From Erysipelotrichaceae bacterium (GTDB lineage: Bacteria > Bacillota_I > Bacilli_A > Erysipelotrichales > Erysipelotrichaceae), in the NCBI GenBank assembly GCA_017419065.1, contig JAFOMB010000024.1:1-11593 (forward strand): 11,593 nt of DNA. Reading direction: 5' to 3'. Positions 5,736 to 11,593 of this stretch are shown here, piece by piece. The notes beneath the pieces are model-generated. The model saw only the letters and a program-made list of their open reading frames with translations. It made no database searches and was not told the origin of the DNA. The number at the start of each line of letters is the position of its first letter. Within the stretch, counting starts at the first letter, position 1. The translations under genes and the position numbers were made by a program.

Positions 5736-6256
5736 AGATAGAAGAAGTGATCGTCGTAGAGGGAAAAAACGACAGCTTGCGCTTAAAGTCTTTTTTTGAC
5801 TGCGATACGATAGAGACCCACGGACTGGGACTGAGTAAACAGACACTGGAATATATAAGAGAAGTCAATGAAAGAAGGGGCGTCATCCTCTTCCTCGATC
5901 CCGATCATCCGGGAGAGAAGATACGGCAGAGGATCAATGAAGCGATTCCTTCCTGTAAGAACGCCTTTCTCTTAAAGGAAGATGCCAGGACCTCCAAGAA
6001 GGTCGGCATCGAACACGCCTCGAAGGAAGTCCTGGAAGAGGCATTAAAGAACCTTGTGACATATAAAGAGAATACAGAAGAGATCACCATGGAGGATCTC
6101 TATGAACTGGGACTCAGCGGAAAGAGTGATTCCGCTGAAAAGAGAGACATCCTCTCAAGACATTTCCACATCGGCAAGTGCAACGTCAAGACGATGAGGA
6201 AGAGACTGGGGATGCTGGGAATAGGAAAACAGGAGATACAGGAGGTACTGTCATGA
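5732..6256 (+). CDS. rnmV: Ribonuclease M5 (5S rRNA maturase)
   Basis: Ribonuclease M5 trims the 5S rRNA precursor on both sides in low-GC Gram-positive bacteria, working with ribosomal protein L18. The 174-residue protein begins with a Toprim domain: VIVVEGKND (residues 6-14) carries the catalytic Glu10, and LFLDPDHPGEKIR (53-65) carries the DxD pair and the family motif. VGIEHAS follows at about 90-96, also typical. The C-terminal DUF4093-like half ends in a basic RKRLGMLGIGK segment. The ATG overlaps the ispD stop (ATGA), and the gene's own stop overlaps the rsmA start in the same way. Standing directly before rsmA is the common Firmicutes order and pairs two rRNA-processing functions. Confidence 0.95.
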   Translation: MKIEEVIVVEGKNDSLRLKSFFDCDTIETHGLGLSKQTLEYIREVNERRGVILFLDPDHPGEKIRQRINEAIPSCKNAFLLKEDARTSKKVGIEHASKEVLEEALKNLVTYKENTEEITMEDLYELGLSGKSDSAEKRDILSRHFHIGKCNVKTMRKRLGMLGIGKQEIQEVLS

Positions 6257-7080
6257 ATATCGCTTCCTATGGATATGTGTCAAAGATCCTGGAAGAAAGG
6301 GAACTCTCCGCCAAGAAGAAATTCGGACAGAACTTCCTGATCGACGCGAATATCGTCGACAAGATCGCCAGGAATGCCTGTGTCGCCGATACCTGTATCG
6401 AGATCGGTCCGGGACTGGGTGCCCTGAGTGAGATGCTGCTGAAGTACTGTCAGGAGCTCTATGCCTATGAGATCGATGAAGACATGGTGGAATGTCTTCA
6501 CAGGGTCTTCGAAGAAGAAGAGAGGATGCATGTCGAATATACGGACTTCCTCGATGTCGATCTGGAGAGTGTTCCTTATAAGGATCAGGACATCTGTGTC
6601 TGTTCCAACCTGCCATACTATGTCACGACACCTATCCTCTTCAAACTCTTTGAATCAGACCTGAAGATCCGCAAGATCACCGTCATGGTGCAGAAGGAAG
6701 TCGCCGACCGCTTCAAGGCGGATACCGGGAGCGAAGATTACAACGCCCTGTCTGTCATCGTCCGCTATCTCTATGACGTGAAGTATGAGATGTCCGTCTC
6801 CAAGAACGTCTTCTATCCGAAGCCGAAGGTGGACTCCGCTGTCATCTCCTTCACGCCGAAAAGAGAAAGAGATAAGGCCTTTGAGAAGGAGTTCTTCGAA
6901 CTGGTCAAGAACTGCTTCCGCATGAGAAGAAAGACACTGAGAAACAACTTAAAGGACCTCTATGATGAAGAGATGATTTCAAAGATCATCACATCCCTGA
7001 ATAAAAAAGACAGCGTCCGTGCCCAGGAGCTGTCCTTAGAGGACTACTTGAAGATGATGGAGGTCATCCATGAAAGATAG
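6253..7080 (+). CDS. rsmA: 16S rRNA (adenine1518-N6/adenine1519-N6)-dimethyltransferase
   Basis: RsmA (KsgA) transfers four methyl groups from S-adenosylmethionine to two adjacent adenines near the 3' end of 16S rRNA, late in small-subunit assembly. The protein has 275 residues, the usual size. GQNFLID (25-31), the SAM-binding EIGPGLGAL (50-58), the acidic YEID (72-75) and the catalytic SNLPYYVTTPI (118-128) are all intact. FYPKPKVDSAV and the arginine-rich NCFRMRRKTLRNNL mark the C-terminal RNA-binding part. The start is ATG 6253, behind GGAGG at 6241-6245 inside rnmV; a 25-codon upstream extension in frame is rejected because it overlaps rnmV and lacks homology. The 3' end overlaps ispE by 11 bp. 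Confidence 0.96.
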   Translation: MNIASYGYVSKILEERELSAKKKFGQNFLIDANIVDKIARNACVADTCIEIGPGLGALSEMLLKYCQELYAYEIDEDMVECLHRVFEEEERMHVEYTDFLDVDLESVPYKDQDICVCSNLPYYVTTPILFKLFESDLKIRKITVMVQKEVADRFKADTGSEDYNALSVIVRYLYDVKYEMSVSKNVFYPKPKVDSAVISFTPKRERDKAFEKEFFELVKNCFRMRRKTLRNNLKDLYDEEMISKIITSLNKKDSVRAQELSLEDYLKMMEVIHER

Positions 7081-7900
7081 AGCCTACGCGAAGGTCAACC
7101 TCTCCCTGGACATCCTGAGAAGAAGAGAAGACGGCTATCATGAACTGAGATCAGTCATGGTACCGATAGACTTCTATGATGTCCTGGAGATAAAGAAGGC
7201 GAAGGAGCCTTCCTATTCCTCCAACAGGAGGTATATCTTCTGGAATGAAAACAACACCATCCTCAAGATGATCAGCGCCGTAAAGAGAAGATACGGGATA
7301 AGGGATGAATTCGAGATCAATCTGGAGAAGTCCATCCCCTCACAGGCCGGACTGGCCGGAGGTTCCGCGGACGGAGCCGCTGCCTTACGGATACTGGAGA
7401 GGATGTATCACCTTCATTTAAGTGAAGAGGAGATCGCGGAGCTGTGTAAGGAAGTCGGTTCCGATGTCCTGTTCACCTACTACAATTCCCCGGCTCTGGT
7501 AGAAGGGACCGGTGAGAAACTGAGCTTCTTCGACATCGAAGAGGACTGGTATGTATTACTGGTAAAGCCCTCTGCGGGAGTCTCTACGAAGGAGTCCTAT
7601 CAGACACTGGATCTGACGAAATGCGCCCATCCGGATGTCCCGGGATTAAAGAAAGCCCTGGAGGAGGGAAGGGATCCCTTCCCGTATATGGGCAACTCTC
7701 TGGAACAGCCGGCAGAGCTTCTCTGTCCGGAAGTGGACAGGGTCAAACAGCTGCTGAAAAAGGAAGGAGCAGCCCATGCGCTCATGAGCGGAAGCGGTTC
7801 TACAGTCTTTACGTTATCGAAAGACAGAGCCGAGATCATGAAGCTGTATGAGAACATGAAAAAGTATGGACTATTCACGAGGTTTGCGAAACTGTTGTGA
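7070..7900 (+). CDS. ispE: 4-diphosphocytidyl-2-C-methyl-D-erythritol kinase
   Basis: IspE phosphorylates CDP-methylerythritol with ATP, the step after IspD's product in the MEP pathway. The 276-residue GHMP kinase has AYAKVNLSL (5-13) with the substrate-binding Lys8. The phosphate loop IPSQAGLAGGSADGAAAL (89-106) uses AGG where many homologues have GGG. The catalytic aspartate lies in GSDVLF (130-135), followed by ALVEGTGE (142-149), and SGSGSTVF (240-247) is the third GHMP motif. GGAGG lies 7 nt before the ATG, inside the rsmA coding end, so translation is coupled to rsmA. The same position after rnmV-rsmA is frequent in Bacillota. No residue loss suggests impaired activity. Confidence 0.95.
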   Translation: MKDRAYAKVNLSLDILRRREDGYHELRSVMVPIDFYDVLEIKKAKEPSYSSNRRYIFWNENNTILKMISAVKRRYGIRDEFEINLEKSIPSQAGLAGGSADGAAALRILERMYHLHLSEEEIAELCKEVGSDVLFTYYNSPALVEGTGEKLSFFDIEEDWYVLLVKPSAGVSTKESYQTLDLTKCAHPDVPGLKKALEEGRDPFPYMGNSLEQPAELLCPEVDRVKQLLKKEGAAHALMSGSGSTVFTLSKDRAEIMKLYENMKKYGLFTRFAKLL

Positions 7901-7926
7901 TAGAATGAGGAGGATAGGAGAAAGAC

Positions 7927-9381
7927 ATGAACAACGCGATTATTTTTATCAGAAGCAAAGAGGAAGCGGAACTGGCGTGCGGAGAACTTTTAGGCAAGAC
8001 ACTGCTTGAAAGAACTGTCGATGAGATCCGGAAGACCGGGATCGAAAAGATCTGGCTGGTCGGCGGGGAAGACATTGAGATCGATGATGTCACTAAGGTC
8101 TCGGATGTCCGTGAGATCGTAGGTCTGGATCAGGACGGCAAGTGCCTGCTGACGACACCGTTCTATCCTCTCATCAATAAGGATGACTATGAGAAAGTCC
8201 TGGCTGTAGAAGAGGGCGGCGCTGTCGTAAGCGACGGCGAGAACGTCTTCGATATCTTCATGGTACCGGCCAGAGACCTGAAGGATTTTGAAAAGATCCC
8301 TTATACGTCTGTCACGATCGACAAGGACAGAGTCCTCAAGATCGGGGATGAAGACTTCGAAGTCATCGAAGAAGAAGATGTAAAGGAAGAGGTCTACAGA
8401 CCGAGAGACGAGATGAATGACATCAAGGTCTTCGGACTCACCTCTTCTATCGAGATCGTCGAGGAAGTCTGCGAGAGACTCGGCATTGAACCGGGCAAGA
8501 TCTCTGTCGCGCACTTTGCGGACGGCGAGACCCTGGTCGAGATCGGCGAGTCTGTCCGCGGCAAGAGAGTCTTCGTCATCCAGAGCACCTGCGCTCCGGT
8601 CAATGAGAGACTCATGGAACTGCTGATCGCCTTAAATGCCCTGAAGCTCTCTTCGGCACAGGCCATCTATGCGATCATCCCTTACTTCGGCTATGCCAGA
8701 CAGGATAGAAAAGCGAAGCCTCGTCAGCCGATCACAGCGAAACTCGTCGCCGATCTGATCGGTACAGCCGGTGCGGAAAGAGTCGTCACCTTCGACCTCC
8801 ACGCCGCCCAGATCCAGGGCTTCTTCAACTGCCCGGTCGATGACCTGACTACCATCCCGATGTTAGGCAAGTACTTCATCGACAACGGCTATACCTTTGA
8901 GAATACTGTCGTCGTCTCCCCGGACCACGGCGGTGTCAAGAGAGCCAGAACCATGGCGGAAATACTCGGTACGCCGATCGCCATCATCGATAAGAGACGT
9001 CCGAAACCAAACGAAGTCGAAGCGACGACTATCATCGGTTCTGTCGAAGGCATGAACTGCATCATCGTCGACGACATCTGCGATACCGGGAAATCTCTGG
9101 TCGCTGCCGCTACCTTACTGAAGGAAAACGGCGCCAAGGAGATCATCGTCGCCCTGGCACACGGTGTCTTCTCCGGAAACGCCATGGAAAGACTGGAAGA
9201 CTCTGTCATCGAGAAGGTCGTCGTCACCAACACCATCCCTCTCTCCGACAAGAATAAAGGGAAGACATCGAAGATCATCATCCTCTCCATCGGCTACATG
9301 ATCTCGGAACTGATCAAGGCCGTGACCTATCACACACCGGTCTCCAACGTCTACAATCTCTTTACCCCAAACAAGAAATAA
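7927..9381 (+). CDS. prs: Ribose-phosphate pyrophosphokinase with degenerate GlmU-like N-terminal domain
   Basis: PRPP synthetase makes 5-phosphoribosyl diphosphate from ribose 5-phosphate and ATP for nucleotide, His, Trp and NAD synthesis. Residues 165-481 are a complete class I enzyme. The parts are IQSTCAPVNERLMELL (218-233), YFGYARQDRKAKPRQPI (253-269), FDLHAAQIQGFF (289-300), VSPDHGGVKRA (330-340), the flexible loop DKRRPKPNE (355-363) and the PRPP loop VDDICDTGKS (381-390). That last loop ends TGKS rather than the usual TAGT, and so resembles purine phosphoribosyltransferases. The normal enzyme is about 315 residues; this one has 484. The first ~150 begin AIIFIRS and continue GKTLLERTVDEIRKTGIEKIW, like GlmU, but lack the GxGTR loop; an acidic linker (141-164) follows. 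glmU precedes prs in Bacillus, so a fused remnant is likely. AGGAG lies 6 nt before the ATG. Confidence 0.93.
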   Translation: MNNAIIFIRSKEEAELACGELLGKTLLERTVDEIRKTGIEKIWLVGGEDIEIDDVTKVSDVREIVGLDQDGKCLLTTPFYPLINKDDYEKVLAVEEGGAVVSDGENVFDIFMVPARDLKDFEKIPYTSVTIDKDRVLKIGDEDFEVIEEEDVKEEVYRPRDEMNDIKVFGLTSSIEIVEEVCERLGIEPGKISVAHFADGETLVEIGESVRGKRVFVIQSTCAPVNERLMELLIALNALKLSSAQAIYAIIPYFGYARQDRKAKPRQPITAKLVADLIGTAGAERVVTFDLHAAQIQGFFNCPVDDLTTIPMLGKYFIDNGYTFENTVVVSPDHGGVKRARTMAEILGTPIAIIDKRRPKPNEVEATTIIGSVEGMNCIIVDDICDTGKSLVAAATLLKENGAKEIIVALAHGVFSGNAMERLEDSVIEKVVVTNTIPLSDKNKGKTSKIIILSIGYMISELIKAVTYHTPVSNVYNLFTPNKK

Positions 9382-9399
9382 TCGCTGTATGAATAAGAG

Positions 9400-9429
9400 A
9401 AAGCCCTGAAGATAACTTCAGGGCTTTTT
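9400..9429 (+). terminator. Intrinsic terminator of the ispD-prs operon
   Basis: A perfect 12-bp stem, AAAGCCCTGAAG (9400-9411) with CTTCAGGGCTTT (9416-9427), has an ATAA loop and runs into a T5 tract (9425-9429). It sits 18 bp past the prs stop. Confidence 0.92.
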
Positions 9430-9430
9430 G

Positions 9431-9452
9431 TATAAAAAAAGCGGGTTTCCCG
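9431..9452 (-). terminator. Terminator of the toxin-antitoxin operon
   Basis: On the minus strand CGGG (9452-9449) pairs with CCCG (9445-9442) around AAA, and CTTTTTTTA follows. The stem is only 4 bp but all G-C, and the T-run is long. It lies 12 bp past the toxin stop, back to back with the prs terminator. Confidence 0.6.
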
Positions 9453-9464
9453 ATTTGATTATTC

Positions 9465-9728
9465 CTATGACTGATGATAGTGACTGCCGCACTGAATGAT
9501 TTCCAGATGTTCATCACGGATACGGAAGACGATGCGGTTCTTCTGATCGATACGCACACTCCAGTATCCGGAAAGGTCTCCTTTCAGAGGTTCCGGTTTT
9601 CCTGAACCGTGATAGCCGTTTCTTTCTATATCTTCTAGAAGCCGGTTAATCTTCTTCAGCGTTTTGCGGTCTCCGTATTGCCAGGAGAGATATTCTTCCC
9701 AGGCTTCATCATGCCATAGTTTGATCAT
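9465..9728 (-). CDS. YoeB/Txe-family toxin (ribosome-dependent mRNA endonuclease)
   Basis: YoeB-type toxins bind the ribosome and cut mRNA in the A site, halting growth when the antitoxin is degraded. The 87-residue protein opens IKLWHDEAWEEYLSWQ (2-17), then has GSGKPEPLKGDLSGYWSVRID (41-61) and ends CGSHYHQS. Glu46, Arg65, His83 and Tyr84 fall at the same positions as the catalytic set of E. coli YoeB, so it appears active. It overlaps the antitoxin gene by 4 bp (ATGA), with GAGGAGG at the antitoxin's end as ribosome site, giving coupled translation after the antitoxin. E. coli YoeB is paired with a YefM/Phd antitoxin, whereas the partner here is RelB/DinJ-like. Confidence 0.92.
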   Translation of the reverse strand: MIKLWHDEAWEEYLSWQYGDRKTLKKINRLLEDIERNGYHGSGKPEPLKGDLSGYWSVRIDQKNRIVFRIRDEHLEIIQCGSHYHQS

Positions 9729-9988
9729 TGATCCTCCTCTATCAGTTCGTGAGCAGAGAGATTGATCCCCTTTTCCATATCTTCGCTTCTCTTTTTCAGT
9801 CTGCGGATGTTTTCTTCGTCATAGAAGGGGTCGGCTGTGATATCGAAGGGGATGCGCTGTTCTCTGGTGACTTTTTTCGCAAACATCGTAAAAGCAGAGG
9901 TCATTGTAAGCCCCATCTTTCTGCAGGTTTCCTCCATCTCCCTCTTCAGTTCTTCGTCCATTCGGAAATTCACCATTGCCTGTGCCAT
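9725..9988 (-). CDS. RelB/DinJ-family antitoxin
   Basis: This is the antitoxin that neutralises the adjacent YoeB-like toxin and probably represses their shared promoter. The first half is a ribbon-helix-helix segment typical of RelB/DinJ (PF04221): VNFRMDEELKREMEETCRKM, then GLTMTSAFTMFAKKVTREQRIPFDI, where the IPF triplet is characteristic. The C-terminal half is charged (RRLKKRSEDMEKG) and likely wraps the toxin. I prefer ATG 9988 (87 residues), because AAGGA sits 6 nt upstream of it; the longer ATG at 9994 (89 residues) directly abuts that site. The order antitoxin then toxin is the usual one. Confidence 0.88.
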   Translation of the reverse strand: MAQAMVNFRMDEELKREMEETCRKMGLTMTSAFTMFAKKVTREQRIPFDITADPFYDEENIRRLKKRSEDMEKGINLSAHELIEEDQ

Positions 9989-10006
9989 ATCCATTCCTTC
10001 TTTCTG

Positions 10007-10050
10007 ATTCTATTCTAACATATGTATATACAAAAATCATCAAATGATGA
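10007..10050 (-). promoter_or_regulatory. Promoter and candidate operators of the toxin-antitoxin pair
   Basis: On the minus strand two overlapping TAGAAT boxes (10017-10012 and 10012-10007) are -10 candidates. Upstream are two palindromes: TGTATATACA (10023-10032, perfect) and TCATCA-AA-TGATGA (10037-10050, 6-bp arms). RelB-type antitoxins with ribbon-helix-helix domains bind such repeats next to their own promoter. No convincing -35 is seen, and which palindrome is used is unknown. Confidence 0.4.
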
Positions 10051-10087
10051 TATATGACATATTCTATGGATATTGATAAATATTGCA

Positions 10088-10102
10088 TATAATAGAATCA
10101 TG
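10088..10102 (+). promoter_or_regulatory. -10 box of tsaC, probably giving a leaderless transcript
   Basis: A perfect TATAAT (10088-10093) is followed by 6 nt (AGAATC) and then the tsaC ATG at 10100. There is no Shine-Dalgarno in the gap. The spacing equals that at msrA and ispD. A -35 is not evident. Confidence 0.5.
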
Positions 10103-10702
10103 AAAACAGAAAAGTACAGACCGGAAGATATCGGTCTTATCAAAGAGAGATTGACCAGAGGGGATATCATCGCCTTTCCGACAGATACCGTTTTCGGACT
10201 GGCCTGCGTCTATGATGATGAGGAAGCCATTGAAAAGATCTATGAAGCCAAGGGAAGAGCTTTATCCAAGGCCCTGCCGATGATGTGCTCCGATAAGCAG
10301 ATGACAGAGAAATATACCTATGTCGATGAGAAGAGCGGGAAGCTGATGGATGTCTTCTCTCCGGGAGCGATGACTTATATCCTGGACAAGAGAGAAGACG
10401 CCGGTCATATCGACAACGGCTTTCCGACGATCGCCGTGCGTATCCCAAATGATGACTGGATCAGGGAACTGATCAGAGAGATGGGAAAACCATTACTGGT
10501 GACAAGTGCCAACCTCTCCAATACCGCTTCTTTGAAGAGGTGGGAAGAAGTCCTGGAGGAACTGGACGGCCGCATCGACGGGATCGTCATGAAGGATGCG
10601 AAGTCGGAAGTCTCCAGTACCATCGTCGATGTCCGGGAAGAGGTGAAGATACTCCGGGAAGGCGAGATCAAAGAGAAAGAGATCTCCGAGGTCCTCAGAT
10701 GA
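10100..10702 (+). CDS. tsaC: L-threonylcarbamoyladenylate synthase (Sua5/YciO/YrdC family)
   Basis: TsaC makes threonylcarbamoyl-AMP from threonine, bicarbonate and ATP, the first step towards t6A37 in ANN-reading tRNAs. The 200-residue protein is a single YrdC domain without the C-terminal Sua5 extension. IIAFPTDTVFGLAC (23-36), YEAKGRALSKALP (48-60), FSPGAMTYIL (86-95), IAVRIPN (111-117) and LLVTSANLS (132-140) are the family blocks. SSTIVD (172-177) matches the C-terminal nucleotide-contact strand. The ATG at 10100 fits homology and sits 6 nt after TATAAT; an in-frame ATG nine codons upstream (10073) would precede the promoter. It overlaps the next gene by ATGA. Family members are not always separable from YciO by sequence alone. 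Confidence 0.88.
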   Translation: MKTEKYRPEDIGLIKERLTRGDIIAFPTDTVFGLACVYDDEEAIEKIYEAKGRALSKALPMMCSDKQMTEKYTYVDEKSGKLMDVFSPGAMTYILDKREDAGHIDNGFPTIAVRIPNDDWIRELIREMGKPLLVTSANLSNTASLKRWEEVLEELDGRIDGIVMKDAKSEVSSTIVDVREEVKILREGEIKEKEISEVLR

Positions 10703-11493
10703 AGAAACTCTATCTCCACGCCCATATCATTCCGGACAGCGATAGGGAATATTTAGACGGTGCTCTGCTGATAGAAGACGGGAAGATCCTGGATGTCTTT
10801 GCGCAGAGCCGGAAGGTGAATATCGAAGAAGAGACGGAAGTCATCGATGCCTCCGGGAAGATCATCATCCCGGCTTTCTTTGACCCTTATACAGAAGAAG
10901 AAAGCAGAGAAGGATGTGTCCGATCGATCAGAGTTCTTCAATCAATTGAAGACTCTTCCTTAAAAGAAGGGGAACTTGGTTTTCATAATGAAAAGGGTGT
11001 CCCTCTCCATGAAAAAACGCTCTCTGTCTCTTCAGACCATGAGGAAGTAGAAGAGGCAAAAAGAAGAGGCATAAAGATACTCCTGAAGGCCGGACATCCG
11101 TCAGATATCTATGACGGCTTCTTACCGGTACTCCGGGAAGACTTCCTGGATGAAAAGGGAGAAAGCCTTTCGGCACTGGCTCTGGAAGGACAGGACTATA
11201 CGGAAGTCCACGGTTCTGTCTCGAAGAGGACACTGTCCATCCTCCTTCGTCTCATCGACCGGAAGAAACTCATCCTCTGCGGAGGAAAGGCCATGGATGA
11301 GGCATACCGGAAGGCTCTGAAACTGGGAGCACGCTGGTGCGATATCGTCGCCTGTACCTCGATGAATGCCTATGCGCTCTATGGTCTGGAGAAACTCTAT
11401 GGCGGACTAAAGAGAGGAAAGAAGGCAGACTGTCTGCTTCTGGATAAAGAAGGGAATATCCTGGAAAGATACAGGGAGGGAAGAAGACTATGA
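10699..11493 (+). CDS. Shortened NagA-like amidohydrolase, probable pseudoenzyme
   Basis: This protein has 264 residues, whereas N-acetylglucosamine-6-phosphate deacetylase (NagA) has about 380. The N-terminal strand domain (LIEDGKILDVF, 24-34; VIDASGKIIIPAFFDPY, 48-64) and the C-terminal return (TSMNAYALYGLEKLYGGLKRGKKADCLLLD, 220-249) follow the NagA/amidohydrolase plan. However, the PGFID-HxH metal motif reads PAFFDPYTE. The GH motif (GHPSD, 132-136) and a VHGS (170-173) remain, and the catalytic VTDAM strand reads LCGGKAM (193-199). Roughly 110 residues are missing, including the stretch between that strand and the NPA-like helix. The reading frame is clean and translationally coupled to tsaC by ATGA, so it looks kept rather than decaying. 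A non-catalytic or altered role is inferred. A longer frame from 10540 overlaps tsaC and is not used. Confidence 0.75.
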   Translation: MKKLYLHAHIIPDSDREYLDGALLIEDGKILDVFAQSRKVNIEEETEVIDASGKIIIPAFFDPYTEEESREGCVRSIRVLQSIEDSSLKEGELGFHNEKGVPLHEKTLSVSSDHEEVEEAKRRGIKILLKAGHPSDIYDGFLPVLREDFLDEKGESLSALALEGQDYTEVHGSVSKRTLSILLRLIDRKKLILCGGKAMDEAYRKALKLGARWCDIVACTSMNAYALYGLEKLYGGLKRGKKADCLLLDKEGNILERYREGRRL

Positions 11494-11593
11494 ATCAGTT
11501 CATCTACCGGGTGATCGTCTATCTGCTGTCATTCATACTGTCGCTGTATGGCCTCTCTGCCCTTGATTTCAACCGTTTCCTAAAGAAAAACAA
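11490..11593 (+). CDS. DUF1146-type small membrane protein (YwzB-like), 3' end beyond window
   Basis: Thirty-four codons are visible from ATG 11490, which overlaps the preceding stop as ATGA and has GGGAGGG (11474-11480) as ribosome site, 9 nt upstream. The peptide starts MNQFIYRVIVYLLSFILS and continues LYGLSALDFNRFLKKN. It is one hydrophobic helix followed by the ALDFNRFLKKN loop, which resembles DUF1146 (PF06612) proteins such as Bacillus YwzB, about 75-80 residues with two membrane helices. The function of the family is unknown. The assignment rests on half the protein. Confidence 0.7.
   Translation, partial: MNQFIYRVIVYLLSFILSLYGLSALDFNRFLKKN

Noticed and set aside
6178..6252. 25-codon upstream extension of rsmA
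   Set aside because: It overlaps rnmV, has no RsmA homology, and the ATG at 6253 has GGAGG properly spaced.
7990..8514. 174-codon minus-strand frame opposite the prs N-terminal extension
   Set aside because: I considered it because the extension is unusual, but the plus-strand frame is continuous with intact Prs and has a good ribosome site. The minus frame is rich in Asp and Leu and repetitive, as expected for a complement of GAT/GAC/GTC-rich codons.

Overview
The window looks like chromosome from a moderate-GC member of the Bacillota (Firmicutes). The reasons are ribonuclease M5 (rnmV) beside rsmA, DUF1146 and DUF134 proteins, a three-repeat CWB2 surface protein, a split short-chain chromate transporter, strong GGAGG-type ribosome sites, and MEP-pathway isoprenoid genes embedded in a housekeeping operon. 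A placement near the Erysipelotrichia is possible but is only an inference. No rRNA, tRNA or CRISPR array is visible.

Left third (1-4550), accessory in character. An IS200/IS605-type tnpA runs off the left edge on the minus strand. Next is a minus-strand pair of half-size CHR-family chromate transporters with its own promoter and terminator. A plus-strand exported protein follows, joining three CWB2 cell-wall-binding repeats to a BMP/PnrA-type substrate-binding domain. It converges on a minus-strand DUF134-NifX fusion with a His/Cys-rich tail, and the two share a strong palindromic terminator.

Centre (4548-9430), housekeeping. msrA (minus) and ispD (plus) diverge from a nearly symmetric AT-rich promoter, in which both start codons lie exactly 6 nt after a perfect TATAAT. 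The plus-strand operon is ispD-rnmV-rsmA-ispE-prs, with ATGA or 11-bp overlaps and a 26-bp gap before prs. It makes two MEP-pathway enzymes, the 5S rRNA maturase, the 16S rRNA dimethyladenosine methyltransferase and PRPP synthetase. The PRPP synthetase carries about 165 extra N-terminal residues that resemble a worn-down GlmU/nucleotidyltransferase domain. A strong terminator closes the operon.

Right end (9442-11593). A minus-strand RelB/DinJ-type antitoxin and YoeB-type toxin pair is divergent from tsaC, again with TATAAT-N6-ATG. tsaC is translationally coupled to a shortened NagA-like amidohydrolase that has lost its metal-site motif, and then to the start of a DUF1146 small membrane protein cut by the window edge.

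The observations most worth following are the symmetric, apparently leaderless msrA/ispD promoter and its recurrence at tsaC; the nucleotidyltransferase-like extension on Prs; the CWB2-BMP fusion; and the NagA-like pseudoenzyme. Four stretches between genes exceed 80 bp (1618-1780, 381-508, 9382-9464, 9995-10099). Each holds promoters, hairpins or terminators described below, and no gene-free stretch exceeds 300 bp.
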